Positions 1 to 8,878 of a stretch of DNA of 64,000 bases are shown piece by piece. Origin of the DNA: Actinomyces sp. AC-20-1 (lineage in GTDB: Bacteria > Actinomycetota > Actinomycetes > Actinomycetales > Actinomycetaceae); the NCBI RefSeq assembly GCF_023369555.1, contig NZ_JACJVC010000012.1, positions 17,734 through 81,733 on the forward strand, written 5' to 3'. How positions within the stretch are numbered: the first letter of the stretch is position 1; the number at the start of each line of letters is the position of its first letter. A model generated the notes under the pieces. It was not told where the DNA came from. It searched no databases and saw only the letters and a program-made list of their open reading frames with translations. Position numbers and translations under genes: made by a program.

Positions 1-176
1 GGCGGGGCTCCGGTCATCTCCGTCATCTCAGTCATCGAGGCTCCGGCGAGCACGCGGCGCAGGTAGTCGCCGCGCTCGCCGTCCCTGACGCTGAGCACCG
101 CACGGGACGTCCTGACGAGCCAGGCGTCGCAGGCGGCCGAGAGAAGGGCCAGGGAGGTGGTGGCGCGAGCGAACAC
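1..176 (-). CDS. Hypothetical protein, N-terminal fragment
   Basis: Reading leftwards from a GTG at 176 the frame stays open to the window edge, giving roughly 58 residues beginning FARATTSLALLSAACDAW after the start. An AGGAG at 186-190 (minus strand) sits nine bases before this GTG; an in-frame ATG at 185 directly abuts the AGGAG and is less likely to be used. The visible part has no motif I recognise. It diverges from the DeoR regulator and shares the TGATCA-rich intergenic region with it, so it is a plausible target of that regulator (inference). The rest of the gene lies outside the window. Confidence 0.5.
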   Translation of the reverse strand, partial: MFARATTSLALLSAACDAWLVRTSRAVLSVRDGERGDYLRRVLAGASMTEMTEMTGAP

Positions 177-178
177 GG

Positions 179-296
179 TGATCATCTCCTGAATTCGTTG
201 AGTTCAAGGCTTTTCATGGGTGCATTCACGGGCGATGACTCAACAGTAGTGAGCATATGATCATCAGATAGGATCATGTCGGAGAAAGATGATCAT
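179..296. promoter_or_regulatory. Candidate DeoR operator cluster (three TGATCA sites)
   Basis: The palindrome TGATCA occurs at 179-184, 258-263 and 290-295. The last two sit inside longer palindromes, ATGATCAT at 257-264 and GATGATCATC at 288-297, with centres 32 bp apart, close to three helical turns. A half site GGATCAT lies between them at 271-277. The first site overlaps the start of the leftward gene. Placement between two divergent genes, one a DeoR regulator, suggests autoregulation; binding is inferred. Confidence 0.45.
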
Positions 297-323
297 CCTG
301 GCCATCCACCATGAGGAGGTGCC

Positions 324-1091
324 GTGCCCACCCGCACCGACCGAGAGCGGCAGATCCTGCGAGCCCTGTCCCCGACGACGCCGCTGAGCGTCCACGCCCT
401 GACGCGCCTGACGGGCGTCTCAGGTGTCACCATCCGTCGGGACCTGGCGGCGCTGGCGGCGGACGGGCTGGTGACCCGCGTGCACGGGGGCGCCCTGAGG
501 GCGCCACTGCGCGGATCGCCCCAGCCGATCAGCCTGCGCCGCGGCGAGGACCTGGAGGCCAAGCGCGTGCTGGCGCGAGCCACGGCGGACATGATCGAGG
601 AGGGCCAGAGCCTCATCATCGACAACGGCACCACCTGCGAGCTGGTGGCCCATGAGCTCGTGGGCCGCAGGATCCGGGTCCTGTGCCTGTCGGTGGCTGC
701 CGCCGCCGTCCTGGCCTCCAGCCCGGGACCCGTGGTCACCGTGCCCGGGGGCGTCGTCCAGACGGACACCCTGGCCATGCTGACGTCCACCGCCGTCGAC
801 GCGGTGCGGCGCTTCAGGGCCGACGTCGGCGTGCTGGGCGCCTGCGCCGCCTCACCGTCCGGCGGCCTGACCTGCGTGGAGGACGACGACGCCGCCCTCA
901 AGGCCGCCATCATCGCCTCCAGCGCGCGGTGCCTCATGCCCGCCACCGCGCGCAAGCTCACCCGCTCCTCCACCTACCGCTTCGGCGGGCTGAGCGACCT
1001 CGACACCCTGCTGACGACCAGCGACGTCGACGGCGACGTCGTGGCGCAGCTGCGTCAAGCGGGCCTCGCCGTCGAGCTCCACGAGGCGTGA
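324..1091 (+). CDS. DeoR/GlpR-family transcriptional regulator
   Basis: A 255-residue one-component repressor. Residues about 6-58 form the DeoR winged helix-turn-helix, with the family-typical stretch GVTIRRDLAALAADGLV followed by RVHGGA. Residues about 75-235 resemble the DeoR C-terminal sensor (sugar-phosphate isomerase-like fold), including the DNGTTCELVA segment. The family usually senses phosphorylated sugars and controls adjacent carbohydrate genes; the effector cannot be read here. Start GTG at 324 is supported by AGGAGG at 312-317. It is divergent from the partial gene at the left edge and convergent with the amidase, ending five bases from it. Confidence 0.88.
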   Translation: MPTRTDRERQILRALSPTTPLSVHALTRLTGVSGVTIRRDLAALAADGLVTRVHGGALRAPLRGSPQPISLRRGEDLEAKRVLARATADMIEEGQSLIIDNGTTCELVAHELVGRRIRVLCLSVAAAAVLASSPGPVVTVPGGVVQTDTLAMLTSTAVDAVRRFRADVGVLGACAASPSGGLTCVEDDDAALKAAIIASSARCLMPATARKLTRSSTYRFGGLSDLDTLLTTSDVDGDVVAQLRQAGLAVELHEA

Positions 1092-1096
1092 GGCCC

Positions 1097-2533
1097 TCAG
1101 CGCTCGGCGGCCTCCAGCTGGGCGACGGCGGCCAGGAGCAGGTCCTCGCGCCCCATGCGCGCCACCAGCTGAGCGCCGACCGGCACGCCCGTGAGCGACA
1201 GGCCCGCGGGCACCGAGACGCAGGGGTGGCCGGTGACGTTGAGCAGCGCCGTGTTGCCGATGATGTCCGCGGAGGCCAGCAGCGAGGCCAGCCACCCCCG
1301 GCCCGCGAAGTCGTGGGCGCCGCAGGGCAGCTGCGTGAGCGTGGGCAGGAGGATGAGGTCGGCGCTGCCGAAGGCCTCCTCGAGCCGCCAGGCGAGGTCG
1401 AGCTGGTGGCGGCGCGCGGCGCGGACCGCGCGCCCGGGCAGCAGGGAGCCCAGGCTGGCGGTGCGGCGGGTGCGCGCTGTGAGCCGGTCGGGGTGCTGGA
1501 CCTGGGTGGACTCCTCGTGCATGCCGGCTGCGTACAGCGTGAGGAAGGTGGGGGTCGGGTTGGGCCAGCGCACGCGACCGGCCCGCACGTCGTGGCCCAG
1601 GGCCGCCAGCCGCTCAGCGAGAGCGGCGACGGCCGCCTCGACCTCCGGGTCCGGTGGCGCCCCCAGGACCTGGTTGCTGGCGTGCAGGACGCGCAGCGGG
1701 CGGCTCGCCCCGGTGGTGGCCTCGGCGACGACCTCGGTGTAGGCCCGCTCGGGAGCGTCCAGGGTCCACAGGTCGCCCTCGACGTTGCCGCGGATGACGT
1801 CCAGGACGAGGGCGGCGTCGACGGCGTCACGGGTGATCGCCCCAAAGGTCACCATGCCTTGCCACGCCTGCGCCAGCGGGGCCTGGGAGACCCGGCCACG
1901 GCTCGGCTTGAGCCCGACGACGCCGCAGGCCGAGGCGGGGATCCTCACCGATCCCCCGCCGTCGGAGCCCATGCCGACGGGGACGATGCCGGTGGCGACG
2001 GCGATGGCGGAGCCGGAGGAGGAGCCTCCGGGTGAGCGGGTGGTGTCCCAGGGGTTGAGGGCGGTGCCGTGGTGCTCGGACTCGCCGACGGGCCACTGCC
2101 CGAACTCCGGCATGAGGGTGCGGCCGATGACGACCGCCCCGGCACGGCGCAGGCGGGCGATGACCTCGGCGTCGCCGGTCTCGGGTGAGGAGTTGCCCCG
2201 CCCGCCGAGGCTCATGACGTGGCCGGCCTCGGGGTACTCCTCCTTGACGGCCACCGGCACGCCGGCGAGGGGCCCGACGGCCTGCCCGGCGGCGAGGGCG
2301 TCGTCGATGGCGTCGGCCTGGGCCCGGGCGGCCGCGTGACGCAGCTCGGTGAAGGCGTGCAGGACGGGGTTGAGGGCGTCGGCACGGGCGAGGGCGCCGT
2401 CGACGACGGCGCGGGCGCTCGTGCGCCCTGCACGCAGGTCCGCGACGATGGAGGCGGCGGAGGTCAGCGGGGCAGGCAGGGTGGCAAGGGTCTCGGCGCT
2501 GAGGCCGGGGACCTGGGTGAGGTCGGCAGTCAC
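1097..2533 (-). CDS. Amidase signature family hydrolase
   Basis: About 478 residues. The amidase-signature catalytic set is visible: lysine near residue 97 in PVAVKEEY, bridging serine near 172 in SPGGSSSGSA, and nucleophilic serine near 195 in GGGSVRIPA, which normally cleave carboxamides by a Lys-Ser-Ser triad. No gatB or gatC lies nearby, so a catabolic amidase is more likely than GatA of the tRNA amidotransferase. The frame is open upstream to 2683, but that part reads as proline/arginine-rich intergenic sequence containing the fumC terminator, so I prefer GTG at 2533, which has GACCAT six bases upstream. The substrate is unknown. Confidence 0.8.
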   Translation of the reverse strand: MTADLTQVPGLSAETLATLPAPLTSAASIVADLRAGRTSARAVVDGALARADALNPVLHAFTELRHAAARAQADAIDDALAAGQAVGPLAGVPVAVKEEYPEAGHVMSLGGRGNSSPETGDAEVIARLRRAGAVVIGRTLMPEFGQWPVGESEHHGTALNPWDTTRSPGGSSSGSAIAVATGIVPVGMGSDGGGSVRIPASACGVVGLKPSRGRVSQAPLAQAWQGMVTFGAITRDAVDAALVLDVIRGNVEGDLWTLDAPERAYTEVVAEATTGASRPLRVLHASNQVLGAPPDPEVEAAVAALAERLAALGHDVRAGRVRWPNPTPTFLTLYAAGMHEESTQVQHPDRLTARTRRTASLGSLLPGRAVRAARRHQLDLAWRLEEAFGSADLILLPTLTQLPCGAHDFAGRGWLASLLASADIIGNTALLNVTGHPCVSVPAGLSLTGVPVGAQLVARMGREDLLLAAVAQLEAAER

Positions 2534-2630
2534 GGTGACATGGTCGCACCCGGCTGTTCGCGTCCTCGCAACAGAGGGGCAGCTCGTCCGCCGCGGTGCC
2601 TCACGGCCCGGCTCGCCGTAGTGCGCAGGA

Positions 2631-2669
2631 CGCCCGCCCGCCCCAGGTGGTTGCCGGGGCGGGCGGGCG
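2631..2669. terminator. GC-rich hairpin between fumC and the amidase gene
   Basis: Perfect 14-bp stem, arms 2631-2644 and 2656-2669, loop of 11 bases. It follows fumC on the minus strand and precedes the amidase start. There is no clear U-tract, as is common for actinobacterial terminators. Confidence 0.55.
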
Positions 2670-2685
2670 TCGTCGTCAGGCAAGA

Positions 2686-2705
2686 CCGCTCGGCGTGCCG
2701 AGCGG
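2686..2705 (-). terminator. Hairpin just after the fumC stop codon
   Basis: Stem CCGCTCGG (2686-2693) and CCGAGCGG (2698-2705) with a four-base loop, five bases beyond the fumC stop. It probably acts with the larger hairpin at 2631-2669. Confidence 0.5.
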
Positions 2706-2710
2706 GTGCC

Positions 2711-4129
<1,419 letters not shown>

Positions 4130-4135
4130 GGGCCC

Positions 4136-4141
4136 AGGCTA
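4136..4141 (-). promoter_or_regulatory. Leaderless -10 box of fumC
   Basis: TAGCCT (minus strand) ends six bases before the fumC ATG, matching the TANNNT -10 element that sets a leaderless transcript start. Confidence 0.5.
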
Positions 4142-4284
4142 TCGGGCCGGGGCCGGTCGCAGGCGAGGACGGGTGTCCTACTGGCTTACTGGGACGGCCA
4201 CTGAGCTCCTCACGCAGCCCTCGTCGTGTGAGACGACCTGTGCGCACCGACCACGTCCGCTCGGCTCGGAAGCCCACACGCTAT

Positions 4285-4319
4285 CGGGCATTTGCCCGGT
4301 GGCAGGCACGGTCATGCCT
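4285..4319. promoter_or_regulatory. Two adjacent inverted repeats before the accessory island
   Basis: CGGGCA-TT-TGCCCG (4285-4298) and AGGCA-N6-TGCCT (4304-4319) share GGCA/TGCC half sites and lie 50-84 bases upstream of the first island gene. They are candidate operators for the island regulator; this is inference from position and symmetry. Confidence 0.35.
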
Positions 4320-4368
4320 CCTAGCATTGAAGTTGCCACGATGAATAGTGACAAAGGAGTTGATTATC

Positions 4369-5217
4369 ATGGCTGGCACCATTTGCTTGACTTTCCATTT
4401 CGACGCAGTGAGCCTGTATCCTGGGATGTTCGGGGTGACCTCACCGTCCACGGCGTCCCGAGGAGAATTCGGTGCCCGCGTCGGAGTCCCCCGCATTCTC
4501 GATCTCCTGCGCCGCGAGGACATCCCGGCGACCTTCTTCGTCCCCGGGCTGACCGTCGACACCTTCCCGGAGGTCTGCAAGGCGATCCGCGACCAAGGGC
4601 ATGAGTTCGCGCACCATGGCTACCGTCACGTCAGCCCGGTCCCGATGACGGAGCAGGAGGAGCGCGAGGAGCTGCTCCGGGGGATCGATGCCATGGAGAG
4701 GCATCTCGATGGCTACCGCCCGTACGGGTACTGCTCACCGGCCTCGGACCTGTCACCGAACTCCATCCGCCTCCTCCGGGAGGAGGGCTTCGTGTACGAC
4801 GCGACGATGTGCGCCAATGACTTCTCCCCCTACTGGTGCCGAGAGGGAGACAAACTCGGCACCGACGGGTCGATCACCTTCGGACAGACGGTTCCGCTTG
4901 TCAGCCTCCCCTTCTCGTGGACCCTTGATGACTTCCCCCAGATGGAGCTGGTCCTCAGCAGCAGCCTGACGCTGGAGGGCAACCGCGACCCGAAGGTGTG
5001 TGAGCGCATGTGGCTCGAGGACATGGACTTCATGAGCAAGGAGGTTCCCGACGGCGTCTTCGTCATGTGCTTCCACCCGCAGGTCATCGGCCGTGGGGCG
5101 CGCATCAGGGTCGTTGAGAACATGATCAGGAAGGGCCGCGAGCTCGGGTTCGAGTTCACCACCTGCCTGGACGCCGCTCAGCAGTGGAAGGCCGCGAACC
5201 CCTTCCCCGAGGCTTGA
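4369..5217 (+). CDS. PgdA/cyclic-imidase-like polysaccharide deacetylase family hydrolase
   Basis: 282 residues, a single NodB-fold domain. The opening FDAVSLYPGMFGVTSPS...SRGEFG, the HHGYRH motif (His83, His87), a YDATMCANDFSPY segment and the FHPQVIGRG catalytic-histidine motif resemble the Helicobacter PgdA/cyclic imide hydrolase subgroup rather than cell-wall chitin or xylan deacetylases. The first aspartate of the usual D-x-D is His10; Asp12 is kept. There is no signal peptide, so it should act in the cytosol on a small amide or imide. Start ATG 4369 is set by AAAGGAG at 4353-4359; a GTG at 4348 is too early because it precedes that ribosome site. First gene of a three-gene set. Confidence 0.75.
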   Translation: MAGTICLTFHFDAVSLYPGMFGVTSPSTASRGEFGARVGVPRILDLLRREDIPATFFVPGLTVDTFPEVCKAIRDQGHEFAHHGYRHVSPVPMTEQEEREELLRGIDAMERHLDGYRPYGYCSPASDLSPNSIRLLREEGFVYDATMCANDFSPYWCREGDKLGTDGSITFGQTVPLVSLPFSWTLDDFPQMELVLSSSLTLEGNRDPKVCERMWLEDMDFMSKEVPDGVFVMCFHPQVIGRGARIRVVENMIRKGRELGFEFTTCLDAAQQWKAANPFPEA

Positions 5218-5226
5218 TATGGGACA

Positions 5227-5295
5227 GGGCGGGCGGCTCCGGTCCATCTCTTCCGCGGGACTGCTTCGCGGGACGGCCCTTGTCGCCGCCCGCCC
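5227..5295 (+). other. Structured 97-bp spacer between the first two island genes
   Basis: Perfect 10-bp arms GGGCGGGCGG (5227-5236) and CCGCCCGCCC (5286-5295) enclose a second short hairpin built from CCGCG and CGCGG. It could be an attenuator, a processing element or a partial terminator. Confidence 0.4.
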
Positions 5296-5314
5296 CTCAT
5301 CGTGAGGAACAACA

Positions 5315-6433
5315 ATGGCACTTCCACCGATCATCACCGTTGACGAGGCGGACCCCTATGAGCGGGGACGCTCGATCGGACAGCAGGCGAAGACGTACAT
5401 CGATCGTTCTCTGGACCTGTACGCCCGCATCTTCCATCATTACGCCCTTCTCGACTGGCCTGAGGTCGTTGAGCACGCACAGGACTTTCGTGGGGTGATC
5501 AAGGACTACTCACCCGACATCCTCGCGGAGATCGACGGGATCGCCGACGGCGCAGGAGTCGGACGGGGGGACATCCTGGCCCTGAATGTCCGCTCCGAGA
5601 TCATGTTCGGGCTCAAGGTCGATCCTGCCGGCGAGTGCACGTCTTTCTTCGCCGGCCCCAGCTCGACGTTCGATGGACACGTCCTCCTCGGACAGAACTG
5701 GGACTGGAAGCCCGATTGCCTCGACACGACCATCGTGATGGACATCAGGCAGGGACCGGACGCCCCCGCCTACATCACCATCGTCGAGGCGGGGCTCGTA
5801 GCCAAGACGGGATTCAACTCGGCAGGCATCGGCTTGACGACCAACACCCTTATCTCGCCCGAGGACAAGGGAAAACCGGCCGTGCCCTACCACGTCTTCC
5901 TTCGTGCGGTCCTCAACTGCACCAGTCTGGACCAGGTCGAGAAGATCCTGACGTCCTCTTGTCGGTCAGCCTCAGCGAACTACCTGGTGGCCTCGTCGTC
6001 GGGGCGAGGGTTCTCCGTGGAGACATGGCCCGGCAGTGGATCGAACGTCGCTCACGTCACACCCTCAAAGGGTGTCATCGGCCATTCGAACTGCTTCGTC
6101 TGCGACGTGCCGTTCGACGATATCGGCGCCATCGAGATTCCCGACGGCCCCGCACGCGTCAAGGAGCTGAAGGCCGCCCTGGAGGAGGCGTCCGGCAGTA
6201 TCACCGTTGCTGCGCTCCACCGGATCTCCCAGAGCCACGGGGACCTGTTCCCGAACGGGATATGTCGACACCCCGATGAGACCCAGGAGCCGATCACCCG
6301 TCTTGCCACCATCACCTCGTCGATCTACGACCTGACGACACTCACGGCCTACATCTGCCTTGGGACCCCTTGCCGTCATGACCTCGCGGAGTACCGCTCC
6401 TCCTTCCCCGAGTGGGCCGAGGGAACCCGATGA
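5315..6433 (+). CDS. C45-family autoproteolytic acyltransferase/hydrolase
   Basis: 372 residues resembling acyl-CoA:6-aminopenicillanic acid acyltransferase-type Ntn hydrolases. The autocleavage site is AGE-C108-TSF, where Cys108 becomes the N-terminal nucleophile, followed by GHVLLGQNWDWKP, a hallmark of the family. Such enzymes transfer acyl groups to or hydrolyse them from amino groups; the substrate here is unknown. The N-terminal segment YERGRSIGQQ is also family-like. No signal peptide is visible. The stop overlaps the ATG of the next gene (ATGA at 6430-6433), so translation is coupled to the DUF1097 protein. Composition is less GC-rich than flanking housekeeping genes. Confidence 0.8.
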   Translation: MALPPIITVDEADPYERGRSIGQQAKTYIDRSLDLYARIFHHYALLDWPEVVEHAQDFRGVIKDYSPDILAEIDGIADGAGVGRGDILALNVRSEIMFGLKVDPAGECTSFFAGPSSTFDGHVLLGQNWDWKPDCLDTTIVMDIRQGPDAPAYITIVEAGLVAKTGFNSAGIGLTTNTLISPEDKGKPAVPYHVFLRAVLNCTSLDQVEKILTSSCRSASANYLVASSSGRGFSVETWPGSGSNVAHVTPSKGVIGHSNCFVCDVPFDDIGAIEIPDGPARVKELKAALEEASGSITVAALHRISQSHGDLFPNGICRHPDETQEPITRLATITSSIYDLTTLTAYICLGTPCRHDLAEYRSSFPEWAEGTR

Positions 6434-6984
6434 TGATGTCATCACGCCAGTTCATACCTATCGCTGTCTTCACGGGGGTTCTCGGGGCAACAGTCCAGGT
6501 GATCGACATCATCGTCCATTCGTGGATTCCACCGGACGGAAACACCGGAATGGCCTGGATCGCCTTCCTGGCATGGGCGACCTATTTCATGTCGGGAGGC
6601 ACTGCCCGAGGAGGAGTGAAGGCATTCATTGGCATGACGATCGGATGCCTCCTGGCCCTGGGGATACTCGGGCTCAGCGGCTTCATCGACTTCCTTGGAA
6701 TGTGGTCCGGCCCGGTGGCGATCGCGTGCCTGGTCCCTCTGACGATCATGCTGGAACGCGGACCCGATATCAGCTCGGCTGTCGCCCCCGTCTTCATCGG
6801 TGCCGGGGCCTACTTCGGGCTGCTCGGATCGTACGCCAATGCCCCTCGGACCCATTTGCTCGCCGGAGTGCTCCTCTACGCGGTGCTCGGCCTCGTTTTT
6901 GGGTGGATGACCGTCTTCGGGAGAAAGTGGTACACCGACTGGATTGACGACAGAGTCGACAGTTCCGCACCCGCCACGCCTTAG
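6430..6984 (+). CDS. DUF1097-type integral membrane protein
   Basis: 184 residues with about six hydrophobic segments, beginning FIPIAVFTGVLGATVQVIDIIV and ending HLLAGVLLYAVLGLVFGWM. It resembles the DUF1097 family (E. coli YcdZ type), whose function is unknown; a channel or transporter for the metabolite handled by the two upstream enzymes would fit the context (inference). Start ATG 6430 overlaps the stop of the acyltransferase gene; a GAGGGA purine run lies just upstream. A strong terminator follows at 7091-7127. Confidence 0.7.
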   Translation: MMMSSRQFIPIAVFTGVLGATVQVIDIIVHSWIPPDGNTGMAWIAFLAWATYFMSGGTARGGVKAFIGMTIGCLLALGILGLSGFIDFLGMWSGPVAIACLVPLTIMLERGPDISSAVAPVFIGAGAYFGLLGSYANAPRTHLLAGVLLYAVLGLVFGWMTVFGRKWYTDWIDDRVDSSAPATP

Positions 6985-7090
6985 GTATCCTCGGGTGCGT
7001 CAGCAGTCGATGACGACGCCGAGGCCCGGCTGCGCTCATGGGGCAGGCAGGTATGACGTGAACCAGGCTCTTCCTCATGAGCACGCGGAC

Positions 7091-7127
7091 CTTCCGCGGG
7101 GCGCGGTACAGCAGCGCCCCGCGGAAG
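7091..7127 (+). terminator. Intrinsic terminator after the three-gene enzyme set
   Basis: Perfect 14-bp stem (7091-7104 and 7114-7127), nine-base loop, then a T-rich tail TCGTCTTTCTT. It separates the enzyme genes from the regulator, although the regulator frame is open through it. Confidence 0.7.
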
Positions 7128-7153
7128 CGGTCGTCTTTCTTGACTCAGTCCAC

Positions 7154-8878
7154 GTGTTGAATGACCCGCTCGACCTCATCACACAACCCGTCATAGATCT
7201 GGCTCGCACATCGCTGATGACGGATGAGGGGTCAGTCTCCTTCGTGATGTACGGAGGCCGGTCGGGCACCCTGCTCGTGACGATCACGCGCCCGCAGTGC
7301 AGCCCTCATGTTCGTGAGGTAAAGGCGCATGACGCCAAACCCAGATCCGGGCTGACCATCAGGCAGTTGGAGGTGCTTACCCTCATCGCTTTCGGTTGCA
7401 CCAATCATGAGGTCTCCGAGAGACTCGGTATCAGACCAAAAACGGTCGGCGCCCATGTTGAGGACGTCTTCAACCGCCTCGGAGTCGGCACTCGTGCACT
7501 GGCCGCGGCCGTGGCGTTGGAGCAGAACCTCCTCTTCTGGGGGGCCGTCCCCACCGGCACCGCCTTTTCCAGTTTTCGCTTGTCCCGCCTCAAAGGGGCG
7601 TGGGAGCACAGCTCGAACTCAACAGCCCGCCGCCCTCCCACCCCTCCTTCATCAACCACACCGAGCACACGCGGAGCAAGCCGGATCAGCACGGCCTCTC
7701 TGCGGATCGCCTCGATAGTCCCGGCGCAGTTTCCGGGAGAGTCCTCGGACATGATTCAAGCCGCGACAATGGCGATCGAACGCCGCAATGAGCGCAACGG
7801 CATCCATGGGACCCCCATTGAGCACTGTGTTATTGAGTGCGACGTATTCGACACCTCAAGCATGAGTGAGGCGCTCCGTAGAGCAACCAACTCCGGTGCT
7901 GATGCCGTTCTTCTCGGCTACAACCTTGACTACCCGAACACCGAGAGCTTCTTGAGGGCTGCCGGCGACGCCGAGGTTCCTGTTATTCACGCCTCGACGT
8001 CCCAGCTGGCGATAGCCACTGTTGCCGACAATCAGGACAGGCTGGGAAACATCTTTCACATCTGCGGTGGAGACGAGCTGTACGGGCACGGCGTTGACGA
8101 CTTTCTTCGGCACCTCGTCTCGGCCCAGGGCTCGCGCCTACGGGGAAGGCGACTCGCGTTCATTGAGGCGCCGACCGGGATGAACGTCATCCACCCCTAC
8201 TCCCAGGAGAGGATCGAGGACCTCGGGATCCAGCTGTCGACGATTCCCCGTTCCGACCCGTTGTGCAACGCGGAGGACAGGGCAAGAATCGTCGAGAGCA
8301 TGAAGAGCTGCGACCCGGACATCATCGTCTGCGCCTCGTTTCTCGACCATCTGCTGCTCGTCGACGTCATGAGGTCACTTGTCGACCGCCCCGTGAAGCC
8401 GCTCGTCTTCTCCTTCTTCACCCCGTCACTGGCAGGATTTCTTGAGGAGAACGCGGACCTTGCCGAGGGCATCGTTTGGTCAACACAAACAGGTATCTAC
8501 GGTGACGCTTTCGGGAAGAGGTTTCGCCAGGAGTTCCTCAGGAGTAACGGGCGCTCCCCGGGCTACTCGCAAGCAGGCGTCCAGTACGACGCGGTCAACA
8601 TGCTCATCCGATCGTGGCTCGAAGCCGCTCATCCGCGAAACTACGCCGATGTCATCGCACAGATGAGGGACACTCCCTACAGGGGCGTCAACGGGAGCTA
8701 TTGGCTGGCACGCGCCGGCCAGGCACCACTGAGCTACCCTCACGAGAGCCTCGACGGCTCACTTGCGCAGGCGCAGCTGATTTATCAGGTCCGCAACGGA
8801 GCCAACGTCGTCATCCAACCGGATGCCTACGCACAGGCGCAGGTGGACCTCACAGGAACGGTGCTCGGACTCGACTAA
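7154..8878 (+). CDS. LuxR-type HTH regulator fused to an ABC-type periplasmic-binding-protein domain
   Basis: About 574 residues from GTG 7154. Numbered from there: a small N-terminal region to residue 55; a LuxR-type helix-turn-helix at 66-122 (LTIRQLEVLTLIAFGCTNHEV, then KTVGAHVEDVFNRLGV); a Ser/Thr/Pro-rich linker at 135-180; and a complete type I periplasmic-binding-protein domain at about 182-570 of the amide/urea/branched-chain amino-acid class (IASIVPAQFPGESSDMIQ). No signal peptide or membrane segment is seen, so the binding domain should sense a ligand in the cytosol. It is functionally reminiscent of AmiC/AmiR but in one chain. The start is uncertain: the frame is open back to 6944, with GTG 7058 (AGGT before it) and ATG 7010 possible, but those would put a terminator inside the gene. 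Confidence 0.75.
   Translation: MLNDPLDLITQPVIDLARTSLMTDEGSVSFVMYGGRSGTLLVTITRPQCSPHVREVKAHDAKPRSGLTIRQLEVLTLIAFGCTNHEVSERLGIRPKTVGAHVEDVFNRLGVGTRALAAAVALEQNLLFWGAVPTGTAFSSFRLSRLKGAWEHSSNSTARRPPTPPSSTTPSTRGASRISTASLRIASIVPAQFPGESSDMIQAATMAIERRNERNGIHGTPIEHCVIECDVFDTSSMSEALRRATNSGADAVLLGYNLDYPNTESFLRAAGDAEVPVIHASTSQLAIATVADNQDRLGNIFHICGGDELYGHGVDDFLRHLVSAQGSRLRGRRLAFIEAPTGMNVIHPYSQERIEDLGIQLSTIPRSDPLCNAEDRARIVESMKSCDPDIIVCASFLDHLLLVDVMRSLVDRPVKPLVFSFFTPSLAGFLEENADLAEGIVWSTQTGIYGDAFGKRFRQEFLRSNGRSPGYSQAGVQYDAVNMLIRSWLEAAHPRNYADVIAQMRDTPYRGVNGSYWLARAGQAPLSYPHESLDGSLAQAQLIYQVRNGANVVIQPDAYAQAQVDLTGTVLGLD

Noticed and set aside
1097..2533. Amidase as GatA of the tRNA amidotransferase, or as part of the accessory island
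   Set aside because: No gatB/gatC nearby, and fumC with its terminators separates it from the island; composition is also that of the host chromosome.
2534..2683. N-terminal extension of the amidase
   Set aside because: It reads through the fumC terminator region and shows no amidase-family similarity.
6944..7153. N-terminal extension of the fusion regulator
   Set aside because: It crosses the end of the DUF1097 gene and a perfect terminator hairpin; GTG 7058 or ATG 7010 cannot be fully excluded.
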